NCBI RefSeq assembly: GCF_031846445.1
Contig: NZ_JAVRHR010000001.1
Span: 1,178,001 to 1,242,000, forward strand
Reading direction: 5' to 3'
Length of the DNA: 64,000 nt
From: Croceitalea rosinachiae
GTDB lineage: Bacteria; Bacteroidota; Bacteroidia; Flavobacteriales; Flavobacteriaceae
Below the pieces are notes generated by a model. It was not told the origin of the DNA. It did no database searches and worked only from the letters and a program-made list of their open reading frames with translations. Shown here in pieces: positions 8,090-16,692 of the stretch; position 1 is the stretch's first letter; the number at the start of each line of letters is the position of its first letter. Both the position numbers and the translations under genes were made by a program.

Positions 8090-9340
8090 ATGCAGTTAAA
8101 GCGAGTTGTAGTTACTGGTCTTGGTGCTCTGACACCGATTGGGAACGATATTAAAACCTATTGGGATGCTCTTAAGAACGGAAAAAGCGGTTCTGCTCCC
8201 ATTACTTATTATGATACTGAAAAGTTTAAGACAAAGTTTGCCTGCGAACTTAAAGATTATGACCCCTTAAACTTTTTTGATAGAAAAGAAGCTCGAAAAT
8301 TAGACCGCTTTGCACAATATGCACTGATTTCTTCTGATGAGGCAATTATTGATTCTGGACTTGATTTAGAAAAAATTGACAAGTTTAAAGTAGGTGTGGT
8401 TTGGGGCGCAGGTATTGGTGGTTTGGAAACTTTTCAAAATGAAGTTTTGAATTTTGCAGCTGGTGATGGTACGCCTAGATTCAACCCTTTCTTTATCCCT
8501 AAAATGATAGCCGACATTGCTCCTGGCAATATTTCAATTAAACATGGCTTTATGGGGCCAAACTATACTACGGTATCAGCTTGCGCGTCATCTGCTAATG
8601 CAATGATTGATGCTTTAAATTATATAAGGTTGGGACATTGTAATATAGTTGTGACCGGGGGTAGCGAAGCTGCCGTTACCATTGCAGGTATGGGCGGATT
8701 TAATGCTATGCATGCGCTATCTACTAGAAATGAAAGCCCTGAAACTGCTTCAAGACCATTTGATGCAACAAGGGATGGTTTTGTTTTAGGAGAGGGTGCT
8801 GGAGCATTGATTCTTGAAGAATATGAACATGCCAAGGCGAGAGGAGCAAAAATTTATGCCGAAGTATTAGGTGGAGGTCTTTCAAGCGATGCCTATCATA
8901 TGACCGCTCCTCACCCAGAAGGTATAGGGGTTGTTAAGGTAATGGAAAATTGTCTTGAAAATGCGGGCTTAAAAGCGGAAGATGTTGATGCTATAAATAC
9001 GCATGGAACTTCTACGCCATTAGGTGATGTAGCAGAACTTAAGGCAATATCAAAAGTCTTTGGATCTCATGCCCCAAACATTAATATTAATTCTACTAAG
9101 TCAATGACTGGCCATTTACTAGGGGCGGCTGGGGCTATTGAAGCAATTGCATCTATTTTGGCAATGGAACACAGTTTGGTTCCTCCAACTATAAATCATA
9201 ATGTAGTTGATGAAAATATAGACCCTTCATTAAATTTAACGCTTAATACCGCGCAAAAACGAGAGGTGAATGTAGCCATGAGCAATACTTTTGGGTTCGG
9301 AGGACATAATGCCTGTGTGCTATTTAAAAAACTTAGTTAA
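8090..9340 (+). CDS. fabF: Beta-ketoacyl-ACP synthase II
   Basis: Condenses malonyl-ACP with acyl-ACP in fatty acid elongation. The thiolase-fold catalytic residues are present: C165 in TVSACASSAN, H305 in NTHGTSTPLGD and H342 in STKSMTGHLLGAAGA, with K337 nearby. Its 416 residues and the GFGGHNAC C-terminal glycine-rich motif are standard for FabF. It lies 101 bases after acpP, beyond its terminator, and 8 bases before rnc, so it probably heads or shares a transcript with rnc. Confidence 0.96.
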   Translation: MQLKRVVVTGLGALTPIGNDIKTYWDALKNGKSGSAPITYYDTEKFKTKFACELKDYDPLNFFDRKEARKLDRFAQYALISSDEAIIDSGLDLEKIDKFKVGVVWGAGIGGLETFQNEVLNFAAGDGTPRFNPFFIPKMIADIAPGNISIKHGFMGPNYTTVSACASSANAMIDALNYIRLGHCNIVVTGGSEAAVTIAGMGGFNAMHALSTRNESPETASRPFDATRDGFVLGEGAGALILEEYEHAKARGAKIYAEVLGGGLSSDAYHMTAPHPEGIGVVKVMENCLENAGLKAEDVDAINTHGTSTPLGDVAELKAISKVFGSHAPNININSTKSMTGHLLGAAGAIEAIASILAMEHSLVPPTINHNVVDENIDPSLNLTLNTAQKREVNVAMSNTFGFGGHNACVLFKKLS

Positions 9341-9348
9341 TATAATAG

Positions 9349-10086
9349 ATGAAATTTTCTCCCAAAATATTTAATTCCCATTCTGAACAGGATGGGGATT
9401 TTTTTTTAGGGATTAAGCGCATTTTAGGATTCAAACCTAAAAATACCAACATTTATAAAAAGGCCTTTTTGCATCGATCAGTAAACAAACGCGATGATCA
9501 AGGTAATCCAATGAATTATGAACGGTTAGAGTTTTTGGGAGATGCTATGTTGGGTACCATTATCTCTAAACATCTTTATAGTAGTGTTCCAGAAGGGGAT
9601 GAAGGCTATTTGACCAAAATGCGTTCTAAAATTGTGAGCAGAAAGCACCTGAATGAACTAGGCAAAGATTTGAATTTATTGAGTTATGTGGAAAGCCGAA
9701 TTCCGAAATCACATTTTGGAGAGAACATTCATGGTAATGTATTTGAAGCTTTGGTCGGAGCTATTTATCTAGACCGTGGATATACATATTGCGAGAAATT
9801 TATTCAATCACGTGTTATTGAGCCTTATGTAGATATAGAACAGTTAGAAGGCAAGGTAATAAGTTATAAAAGCCTTGTCATTGAATGGTGTCAAAAACAG
9901 AAAAAGAGCTTCTATTACGATGTTTATGAGGACACAGGCAACGATGTTTTAAAACATTTTGCAGTGAAATTGACTATTGAAGAAAAAATATTGGCCAAGG
10001 CAAGAGCTACTTCAAAAAAAAAGGCAGAAGAAAAAGCCTCAAAAAGAGCATATTTCGCCCTTCAGCATAAAATAGAAAGCCCTTAG
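9349..10086 (+). CDS. rnc: Ribonuclease III
   Basis: Cleaves double-stranded RNA in rRNA maturation and RNA turnover. The nuclease signature ERLEFLGDAML lies at residues 58-68 and the second acidic cluster is in HGNVFEALVGAIYLDRG; a C-terminal double-stranded RNA binding domain covers about residues 170-240. The length of 245 is normal. The acpP-fabF-rnc order is widespread in bacteria and here is followed by the flavobacterial IPExxVDY-pyk pair. Confidence 0.95.
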   Translation: MKFSPKIFNSHSEQDGDFFLGIKRILGFKPKNTNIYKKAFLHRSVNKRDDQGNPMNYERLEFLGDAMLGTIISKHLYSSVPEGDEGYLTKMRSKIVSRKHLNELGKDLNLLSYVESRIPKSHFGENIHGNVFEALVGAIYLDRGYTYCEKFIQSRVIEPYVDIEQLEGKVISYKSLVIEWCQKQKKSFYYDVYEDTGNDVLKHFAVKLTIEEKILAKARATSKKKAEEKASKRAYFALQHKIESP

Positions 10087-10198
10087 TTTTAAGAAAAAGT
10101 AAACTAAAACGTTTTCGTAACCTCCTACATTTCTAAACAGTACCATACACTAGGCTGGTTTATGTATTAGAACTATATTTACAATTCGCTTTAATTTT

Positions 10199-10660
10199 AT
10201 GATAACAACGCACAAGATAACTGCTGAGTTATATGACGATAGTTTTAAGCTCATTGCTTTGCACTGCAGTTTGAACGACTATGCCATGGCATATAATATT
10301 AATAAGGCAGTTGCATTGAAACTAGAAAGAAGCATTGAAGATTTAGATGTCGCTAATTTTTCATTTCCCATTTTTGAATGGAAAGATGATAGTAATGATG
10401 CAAATTGGACTTTGGTGAGTAATGCCATAACGAAGACAGAGAAAAGAGAATCTTTTGACCTTTTTAATCAAAATAATGAAGAAAGAACACATTATTTGAT
10501 TGAGGAACGGAAGGAAGTTGATTACTTTTTAAAGATTGAAGAGAATGCTAATTGTCCGATAAATACGATTGTAACATCTATTAATAAAATACCAAAAGTG
10601 ATTACTGCTTACAATATTGATGCAGCTAGTTTAAAATCAAAGAGAAACCTAATTTTTTAA
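10199..10660 (+). CDS. IPExxVDY-family protein of unknown function
   Basis: A 153-residue cytoplasmic protein. The family-naming motif appears as LIEERKEVDYFLKI around residues 98-111, with E and VDY kept and the IP changed to IE. Acidic, with no signal peptide or membrane segment. Its position between rnc and pyk, two bases before pyk, is characteristic of the family in Bacteroidetes. The role is unknown; the tight spacing only says that it is co-expressed with pyruvate kinase. Confidence 0.8.
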   Translation: MITTHKITAELYDDSFKLIALHCSLNDYAMAYNINKAVALKLERSIEDLDVANFSFPIFEWKDDSNDANWTLVSNAITKTEKRESFDLFNQNNEERTHYLIEERKEVDYFLKIEENANCPINTIVTSINKIPKVITAYNIDAASLKSKRNLIF

Positions 10661-10662
10661 TA

Positions 10663-12105
10663 ATGCCAACTAAGAAAAAGACGAAAATTGTTGCAACCTT
10701 AGGTCCTGCAACTAGTAAAAAGGAAGTGTTGAAAAACATGATATTGGCCGGGGTAGATGTATTTAGAATCAATTTTTCCCATGCTAGTTATGATGATGTT
10801 GCTGAGCGAATTAAAATCATTAGGGAATTAAATGAAGAGCTGCAAATGAGCACTGCTATTTTAGCCGATTTACAAGGGCCCAAATTAAGGGTCGGTGTTA
10901 TGGGTGGCGAAGTGGTCGTAGCACCAGGCGATGAGATTCTTTTTGTTACAGGGGAACCTTTCGAAGGTAATGCTGAGCGTGTGTATATGAACTATAAAGA
11001 ATTTCCTAGAGATGTAAAAGCAGGGGAAAATATTCTTTTAGATGATGGAAAATTGATGTTCGAAGTAGTTTCTACAAACGGAGAAAATGAAGTAAAAGCA
11101 AAGGTTATACAAGGTGGTCCTTTAAAATCAAAGAAAGGGGTAAATTTACCAAACACGAATATTTCTTTACCGGCATTAACCGAGAAAGATGTAAAAGATG
11201 CCATTTTTGCGATTGGTCAAGATGTAGATTGGATTGCACTTTCTTTTGTCCGCTTTAGCCAAGATTTAATCGACCTTCAAAATTTGATCAAAGAACATTC
11301 AGAGCACAAGATTCCGATAGTAGCAAAAATTGAAAAGCCTGAAGCGGTTGAAAATATTGATAAGATTGTTGCTTACTGCGATGGACTGATGGTTGCTCGT
11401 GGCGATCTAGGTGTTGAAGTGCCTGCACACGAGGTGCCATTGATACAAAAACAATTGGTACTTCGTGCTAAAAAAGCAAGAATACCAGTAATCATTGCAA
11501 CCCAAATGATGGAGACCATGATTACCAGTTTAACACCAACGAGAGCAGAAGTGAATGATGTGGCTAACTCGGTTATGGATGGTGCAGATGCGGTAATGTT
11601 GTCTGGTGAAACATCTGTAGGAAACTATCCGGTTCAGGTGATTGAGAAAATGACAAGTATTTTGAAAAGTGTTGAGGGTTCTAGTCTAATCAATGTACCA
11701 CAAACACCGCCTCATATTAAGACAAAAAGATATATTACAAAATCAGTTTGTTATCATGCGGCGTTAATGGCTAATGAGATTCAGGCCAAGGCAATTTCTA
11801 CATTAACCAATAGCGGCTATACTGCTTTTCAAATATCAGCTTGGCGACCAAGTGCGCATATTCTGGTATTTACTTCTAATAGAAGAATATTAACGCAATT
11901 AAACCTCTTATGGGGGGTAAAGGCATTCTATTATGATAAATACGTCTCAACTGATGAGACCATTGATGATGTAAATCAAATTGCCTGTAAGAAAGGCTTT
12001 CTAGATGTTGGTGATATGCTAATTAGCCTTGCAGCTATGCCAATTAAGGATAAGGGTATGGTAAATACCCTAAGAGTAACTGAGATTGAAACTTGTAATT
12101 TTTAA
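10663..12105 (+). CDS. pyk: Pyruvate kinase
   Basis: Last glycolytic step: phosphoenolpyruvate and ADP to pyruvate and ATP. The barrel begins TKIVATLGPATS with the RINFSHA segment; the metal- and substrate-binding region VAKIEKPEAVENID is followed by VARGDLGVEVP and by MMETMITSLTPTRAEVNDVANSV, a variant of the family signature. The 480 residues include the C-terminal regulatory domain. Its stop overlaps the convergent PAS gene by four bases, so no separate terminator is visible. Confidence 0.96.
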   Translation: MPTKKKTKIVATLGPATSKKEVLKNMILAGVDVFRINFSHASYDDVAERIKIIRELNEELQMSTAILADLQGPKLRVGVMGGEVVVAPGDEILFVTGEPFEGNAERVYMNYKEFPRDVKAGENILLDDGKLMFEVVSTNGENEVKAKVIQGGPLKSKKGVNLPNTNISLPALTEKDVKDAIFAIGQDVDWIALSFVRFSQDLIDLQNLIKEHSEHKIPIVAKIEKPEAVENIDKIVAYCDGLMVARGDLGVEVPAHEVPLIQKQLVLRAKKARIPVIIATQMMETMITSLTPTRAEVNDVANSVMDGADAVMLSGETSVGNYPVQVIEKMTSILKSVEGSSLINVPQTPPHIKTKRYITKSVCYHAALMANEIQAKAISTLTNSGYTAFQISAWRPSAHILVFTSNRRILTQLNLLWGVKAFYYDKYVSTDETIDDVNQIACKKGFLDVGDMLISLAAMPIKDKGMVNTLRVTEIETCNF

Positions 12106-12623
12106 GCTACTTCTCTTTCAAAAGCTATAAAGTTTACAACTTCACCCTTTTTGTTTCTAATAGGAGCTCCTTTTATCCAGCAATTATAAGTAGAACCATC
12201 CTTTCGGTAATTTAAAATAACAGCTTCAAAAGCTTGTTTATTTTTTACAGCTTTAGATATTTCAGACGCAGTTTCTTTACAAGTCTCTGCGCCTTGAAAT
12301 ATTTTTGGTTTTTTACCTAATATTTCATCGGGCATATAACCGTTCATATCAAAAATATTTTTGGTAGCATGAACAATGTTTAATTCGGCATCAGTGACAA
12401 CAATAACATGCTTTTTTTGAATGATTTCTTTTTCGAAAGGGAAGCGGTTTTCCCAAGCTTTTTCTTCAGAAATATTTTTAAGAACTACCAAATCACTAAG
12501 GTTATCACACACTTTTTGAAAATACTTAGAGAATATGTCCCACCCATAAATCGGTAAGCTTAGTACACTCTGTTTTCTATAGAAATTATGTGCAGCCTTA
12601 TCGTAATGTTGTAGTTCTTTCAT
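12102..12623 (-). CDS. Single PAS-domain protein, LOV-like without the photoactive cysteine
   Basis: 173 residues from the ATG at 12623 (MKELQHYDKAAHNFY); a TTG 24 bases upstream is less likely. The N-terminal half has no recognised domain; the C-terminal half (about 78-173) is a PAS domain in which VTDAELNIVHATKNIFDMNG is followed by GKKPKIFQGAETCKE. This segment corresponds to the LOV signature GxNCRFLQGPET, but the flavin-binding cysteine position is a proline, so covalent flavin photochemistry is not expected. No output domain is present, so it would act through a partner. It is convergent with pyk (4-base overlap) and divergent from an AraC regulator. Confidence 0.75.
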   Translation of the reverse strand: MKELQHYDKAAHNFYRKQSVLSLPIYGWDIFSKYFQKVCDNLSDLVVLKNISEEKAWENRFPFEKEIIQKKHVIVVTDAELNIVHATKNIFDMNGYMPDEILGKKPKIFQGAETCKETASEISKAVKNKQAFEAVILNYRKDGSTYNCWIKGAPIRNKKGEVVNFIAFEREVA

Positions 12624-12774
12624 AATCAATACTATGAAAAGTTCCAATCCTATAAAAAAATATAACCCTCATTAACAGTTCTGTTCAAAATATTAGTACC
12701 CGAAATGCTTATAGATGACTGTAAGAATGAACAGAATTTTTGGACTAATGGATGAATTATAGTAATAAAAGCAT

Positions 12775-13623
12775 ATGAAATTTGAATTTCGTGAAAGCAA
12801 ATTAGACTCAATTTTAGTATTGACAGATGATATTAAAAAAAATCAAGACCATTTTTCAAGCATTGATAGTACCATCAAGTTTTTATGGAATAGAAATGAA
12901 AAGCCAGTAATATTTGAGGTTGATGGACTACTACTTGAGCTATTGCCAAACCAGATGGTCACCACTACCTATTTGCAGCATGTCTCATATGAGGCTTTAG
13001 AGCTTCCTCTAACTGCCATTTTATTTAATCGTGAATTCTACTGTATATCGGATCATGATAGCGAAGTATCTTGTAACGGAATATTGTTTTTTGGCACACA
13101 AGATTTACCTATAATTACCATCCCCAATAATCTACAAAATCGTTTTGATTTATGGTATGATGTATTTGTAGAAGAATTTACGACCCCAGATAAAATTCAA
13201 GGTGATATGCTTCAAATGCTTTTAAAACGATTTATTATCATGAGTACCCGTTTGGCCAAAGAACAACTCATTGTAAAAACCTTGAATAATGATCAAGTTG
13301 AGGTCATTCGAAAGTTTAATTATTTAGTAGACCTTCACTATAAGACAAAACGGAAAGTAAGTGATTATGCAGACTTATTGTTTAAATCACCCAAAACACT
13401 TTCTAATCTGTTTTCTATTTACAACCAAAAATCACCACAGCGTATCATTCTTGATCGTTTGACATTGGAAGCTAAACGCCTTATTCATTATACTGAAAAA
13501 CAAAACCAAGAGATTGCTTATGAACTTGGTTTTAATGACCCTGCCCACTTCAGTCGTTTTTTTAAAAAAATGACACAAATGACCCCTTCTGAATACCGAG
13601 AAAATCAGAAGATTGTTTCATAA
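12775..13623 (+). CDS. AraC-family transcriptional regulator
   Basis: 282 residues. A C-terminal double helix-turn-helix (about 185-278) carries the AraC signature EIAYELGFNDPAHFSRFFKK and ends MTPSEYRE. The N-terminal 180 residues look like a cupin-type sensor fold followed by helices; I cannot name a ligand. The genes immediately downstream on the same strand (small peptide, AhpD-like and cupredoxin-like proteins) are plausible targets, an inference from position only. Confidence 0.85.
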   Translation: MKFEFRESKLDSILVLTDDIKKNQDHFSSIDSTIKFLWNRNEKPVIFEVDGLLLELLPNQMVTTTYLQHVSYEALELPLTAILFNREFYCISDHDSEVSCNGILFFGTQDLPIITIPNNLQNRFDLWYDVFVEEFTTPDKIQGDMLQMLLKRFIIMSTRLAKEQLIVKTLNNDQVEVIRKFNYLVDLHYKTKRKVSDYADLLFKSPKTLSNLFSIYNQKSPQRIILDRLTLEAKRLIHYTEKQNQEIAYELGFNDPAHFSRFFKKMTQMTPSEYRENQKIVS

Positions 13624-13713
13624 GGGAAATTTCTGCAAGCAGTCGGGAAATTGCTGCTAACAACTGCCAATCATTTCGCCACATCTTTGCCGTGTAATTA
13701 AAAATCAATAGAG

Positions 13714-13872
13714 ATGAACATAGCAGAGAAATCGATTTTCAATTTAATCGAAATATTTAGAGTAGGCAGAAAACCTTCTATTCAGAGCGTATTATCAGAA
13801 TCACATTGTGAACAGAAACACCACCACGATTTTTATTGTGATGCTGAGAAACCATTTGTAACAAATATTTAA
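13714..13872 (+). CDS. Small His/Cys-rich peptide, 52 residues
   Basis: An open frame with a normal ATG encodes 52 residues. The C-terminal half is rich in potential metal ligands (SESHCEQKHHHDFYCDAE: two Cys, four His, acidic residues). It follows an AraC gene by 90 bases and precedes the AhpD-like gene by 32 bases on the same strand, and the sequence CATCTTTG (one mismatch to TAnnTTTG) lies about 25 bases upstream. I do not recognise a family. The spacing supports a real gene, but at this length a chance frame cannot be ruled out. Confidence 0.45.
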   Translation: MNIAEKSIFNLIEIFRVGRKPSIQSVLSESHCEQKHHHDFYCDAEKPFVTNI

Positions 13873-13904
13873 TTCAATTAATAATAATTTTTAAAGCAAT
13901 AATT

Positions 13905-14453
13905 ATGAGCACATTTGATGTACCCAAAAGAGAAGAAGTAAGTAGTAAAAACCAAGCTATTTTTGACAATCTAGAAAAGGCTGTGGGCTTTGTTCCAAAC
14001 CTTTTTGCAACCTATGCCTACTCAGAAAATGCTTTGGGCAACTATTTGAACCTATCTAATGCAAAGACCTCATTAAAAGCAAAAGAGAAAGAAGTGGTAA
14101 ATCTTGCTGTAAGCCAGGTTAACAATTGTATTTACTGTCTATCTGCACATACAGCTATTGGTAAAATGAATGGTTTTACTGAAGAAGAAATTCTGCAATT
14201 GAGAGCAGGTTATTCAGCTTTTGACAACAAATTAGATGCGCTTGCACGTTTAGCGAAGAATATTACGGAGAATAGAGGAGCGACAGATAGTGCAGTGGTC
14301 GATAATTTCTTTACTGCAGGATGGACAAAAGAAAATCTTATTGACACTATCGTTTTGGTTGGAGATAAGACTATTTCAAACTATTTGCACAAGACTACTG
14401 ATGTACCTGTTGATTTTCCGGTAGCACAACCTTTAGAAGAAGTAATAGTATAA
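13905..14453 (+). CDS. AhpD-like carboxymuconolactone decarboxylase-family protein
   Basis: 182-residue helical protein of the CMD/AhpD superfamily. The redox-active CxxC and following histidine are present as C75, C78 and H82 in NNCIYCLSAH, preceded by the acidic segment KEKEVVNLAVSQ. AhpD-type proteins reduce peroxides or act as thiol-disulfide partners; the exact activity is not determined here. It lies between the small His/Cys peptide and the cupredoxin-like gene, with 31 bases to the latter, suggesting an operon dealing with peroxide, thiol or metal stress. Confidence 0.85.
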   Translation: MSTFDVPKREEVSSKNQAIFDNLEKAVGFVPNLFATYAYSENALGNYLNLSNAKTSLKAKEKEVVNLAVSQVNNCIYCLSAHTAIGKMNGFTEEEILQLRAGYSAFDNKLDALARLAKNITENRGATDSAVVDNFFTAGWTKENLIDTIVLVGDKTISNYLHKTTDVPVDFPVAQPLEEVIV

Positions 14454-14484
14454 ATAATTTAACAATAGAAATAAAATAAGTATC

Positions 14485-14874
14485 ATGAGAAAAGTAATCG
14501 TAATATTAGTAATAGCGTTAACGACAGTGTTTTCAGTAAATGCGCAAGAAAAAATGATGGACAAGGCAGTAAAGACCATTAAATTGGAACAAGTGCCAGG
14601 AGAGTTCACCCAAAAAACAGTAACAGTTTCAGAAGGCACTTATGTATTTGAAATTGCCAATAAAGGGGTTGACCATAATGTTGGTTTTGTGTTAGTAGAA
14701 AAAGGAAAAGATATCAGTAAACCTGAAAATCATATTCAGACAGCTTATGTTACTTCTCCAGTAGAAACTAATAGTTCTCAAACTTCAAAACCTACAGCTT
14801 TAAGCAAGGGCGAATATGTATATTTCTGTCCATTGAACCCTACTGCTACTGACAATACTTTGGTAGTGGAATAA
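14485..14874 (+). CDS. Secreted cupredoxin-like protein lacking full copper ligands
   Basis: 129 residues with a signal peptide cleaved after SVNA (about residue 20), so periplasmic or secreted. The mature part has the Greek-key cupredoxin pattern: H64 in VDHNVGF and C115 in YVYFCPLNPT. In blue copper proteins the cysteine is followed by CPxH and a distal Met; here the His position is N118 and no Met follows, so a standard type 1 copper site is unlikely. It may bind metal differently or have kept only the fold. A strong bidirectional terminator follows. Confidence 0.75.
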   Translation: MRKVIVILVIALTTVFSVNAQEKMMDKAVKTIKLEQVPGEFTQKTVTVSEGTYVFEIANKGVDHNVGFVLVEKGKDISKPENHIQTAYVTSPVETNSSQTSKPTALSKGEYVYFCPLNPTATDNTLVVE

Positions 14875-14897
14875 TTATTTTACATTAGATTCAAAGT

Positions 14898-14937
14898 AAA
14901 AGCCAGTTGTAGACTTAAATCTATAGCTGGCTTTTTC
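14898..14937. terminator. Bidirectional terminator between cupredoxin-like gene and TetR gene
   Basis: Stem AAAGCCAG...CTGGCTTT, extended by TAGA/TCTA, with T-runs on both strands; it serves the convergent genes on either side. Confidence 0.8.
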
Positions 14938-15514
14938 AGTTCAATTTTGATTCGGCAAAAATTGAAGGTGCAATGCTTTTTGCTAAGTGTATGGGCCAAT
15001 CATTTCTATGCAAATGACTCTCTGTAATGGCGCCCTCATAAAGCAAGTAAAGCCCACCAGAAATTTTCTCGGTTTCGGCTCTGGAGATGTTTGCAATAGT
15101 ATCACCTACTATTTCGCCCAAGAACAATAGCAACTCCTTTTTTTGGCGCTGTATGACAGCAACAATTTTTTGATTTTCGGGAGGAAGTTCACCAAGTGTT
15201 TTTATGCCCCAACAACCATGAAAATCTCCTTTTCGATATAAATCTCTTAAAAAATCGAAAATAGCTATCAGTTTTTGCCTTCCATCGTTTTTTTTGGCTA
15301 TATATTCTTTTAAATCATCCATAAAAACAGCATGACGCTCCTCTAAATATGCTATGCAAATGTCTTCTTTTGATTTAAAATGATGATATAAAGTAGCCTT
15401 GGCAATTTCAGCTTTTGCAATGATTTCATTAATACCAGTAGCATTATAGCCATTCATGTAGAACAATTTACTGGCGATGGTGATAATATGTTCTTTGATA
15501 TTTGTTCTTTGCAT
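14936..15514 (-). CDS. TetR/AcrR-family transcriptional regulator
   Basis: 192 residues. The N-terminal helix-turn-helix (about 8-55) is canonical: IASKLFYMNGYNATGINEI then IAKATLYHHFKSKEDI. The C-terminal ligand-binding part is helical and unassigned. It is convergent with the cupredoxin-like gene and 45 bases from dinB, which has the same orientation and lies upstream. Targets are unknown. Confidence 0.88.
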   Translation of the reverse strand: MQRTNIKEHIITIASKLFYMNGYNATGINEIIAKAEIAKATLYHHFKSKEDICIAYLEERHAVFMDDLKEYIAKKNDGRQKLIAIFDFLRDLYRKGDFHGCWGIKTLGELPPENQKIVAVIQRQKKELLLFLGEIVGDTIANISRAETEKISGGLYLLYEGAITESHLHRNDWPIHLAKSIAPSIFAESKLN

Positions 15515-15558
15515 ATTGTAAAGATAGTAAAGACTGGTCTGTCTAGGTTTGATTTTGA

Positions 15559-16665
15559 TTAAAAATCAAACTTTAATTGTACCAATAAAGGCTCATTATC
15601 TTTTGGGGTAGGAGCTTTCTTCTTTTCAGTGTTGAGGTTTGCCAATGAAATACCTAATAAACGGACAGAGTTTTGTAATTGCTGTTGGTATAACAGCTCT
15701 TTGGCGGAATCAAAAATCAAAGCCTTTTCGGTGATGAAGTAGGGTAGTGTTTTACTTCGGGTTTGAAGCGTAAAATCACTGTATTTGATTTTAAGGGTGA
15801 TTGTCTTGCCTGCAATTTTTGATTTTTTTAATCGTCTTTCTAGCTCATTTGCAATATGCTCTAATTTTTCGAGCATAAAAACCTCACTGCTGAGGTTTTC
15901 ACTAAAGGTGCGCTCGGCACCTACTGACTTCGGGATACGGTGAGGTTTTACGTCGCTTAAATGAATGCCGCGAACTACATTAAAATAATACCGTCCACTT
16001 TTTCCAAAGTTACTATCAAGAAAGTCTAGTGATTTGGTTTTTAAATCATTACCCGTAAAAATACCTAGTTTATACATTTTTTCGGCGGTAACCTTACCCA
16101 CGCCATAGAATTTCCGAATATCCAAATCTTCCAAAAAAGTAATGACTTCTTCAGGGTTTACCGTCTTTTGACCGTTTGGCTTGTTATAGTCACTGGCCAC
16201 TTTAGCGATGAACTTGTTTATGGAAATTCCTGCTGAGGCTGTCAAACCTGTTTTATCTAATATCTTTTGCCGAATTTCTTTAGCGATAAGGGTAGCTGAT
16301 GGATTTCCTTTCTTATTTTCAGTTACATCTAAATAAGCTTCGTCTAAGGAAAGCGGCTCCACCAAATCAGTATATTCAAAAAATACTTTTCGCACTTGTT
16401 GTGAGACTTCTTTATAACGGTCAAAGCGTGGCTTAACGAATATGAGTTCGGGGCAATTGCGTTGTGCAATGTAACCACTCATGGCACTGCGCACCCCAAA
16501 TTTTCGAGCTTCATAACTGGCTGCTGAAACCACCCCACGCTTTGAGCCTCCACCAACCGCAACGGGTTTCCCCTTGAGTTCAGGATTATCATATTGTTCT
16601 ACAGAAGCGTAAAAGGCATCCATATCAACATGAATAATTTTTCGTAAAGGAAAATCAAAGCCCAT
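15559..16665 (-). CDS. dinB: DNA polymerase IV (Y family)
   Basis: Translesion DNA polymerase. Catalytic acidic residues are seen in HVDMDAFYASVEQ near the N-terminus and in SLDEAYLDVTENK in the palm; the little-finger domain follows, and the C-terminus is LVQLKFDF, a typical sliding-clamp-binding tail. I prefer the ATG at 16665 (MGFDFPLRKIIHVDMD, 368 residues) to an ATG 42 bases upstream that would overlap the divergent gene. Only 27 bases separate the two divergent starts. Confidence 0.94.
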   Translation of the reverse strand: MGFDFPLRKIIHVDMDAFYASVEQYDNPELKGKPVAVGGGSKRGVVSAASYEARKFGVRSAMSGYIAQRNCPELIFVKPRFDRYKEVSQQVRKVFFEYTDLVEPLSLDEAYLDVTENKKGNPSATLIAKEIRQKILDKTGLTASAGISINKFIAKVASDYNKPNGQKTVNPEEVITFLEDLDIRKFYGVGKVTAEKMYKLGIFTGNDLKTKSLDFLDSNFGKSGRYYFNVVRGIHLSDVKPHRIPKSVGAERTFSENLSSEVFMLEKLEHIANELERRLKKSKIAGKTITLKIKYSDFTLQTRSKTLPYFITEKALIFDSAKELLYQQQLQNSVRLLGISLANLNTEKKKAPTPKDNEPLLVQLKFDF

Positions 16666-16692
16666 ACTCAAATTTAGGTTATATTTATTTTG

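Noticed and set aside
12102..12623. Blue-light LOV photoreceptor
   Set aside because: The cysteine needed for the flavin adduct is proline; kept only as a PAS protein.
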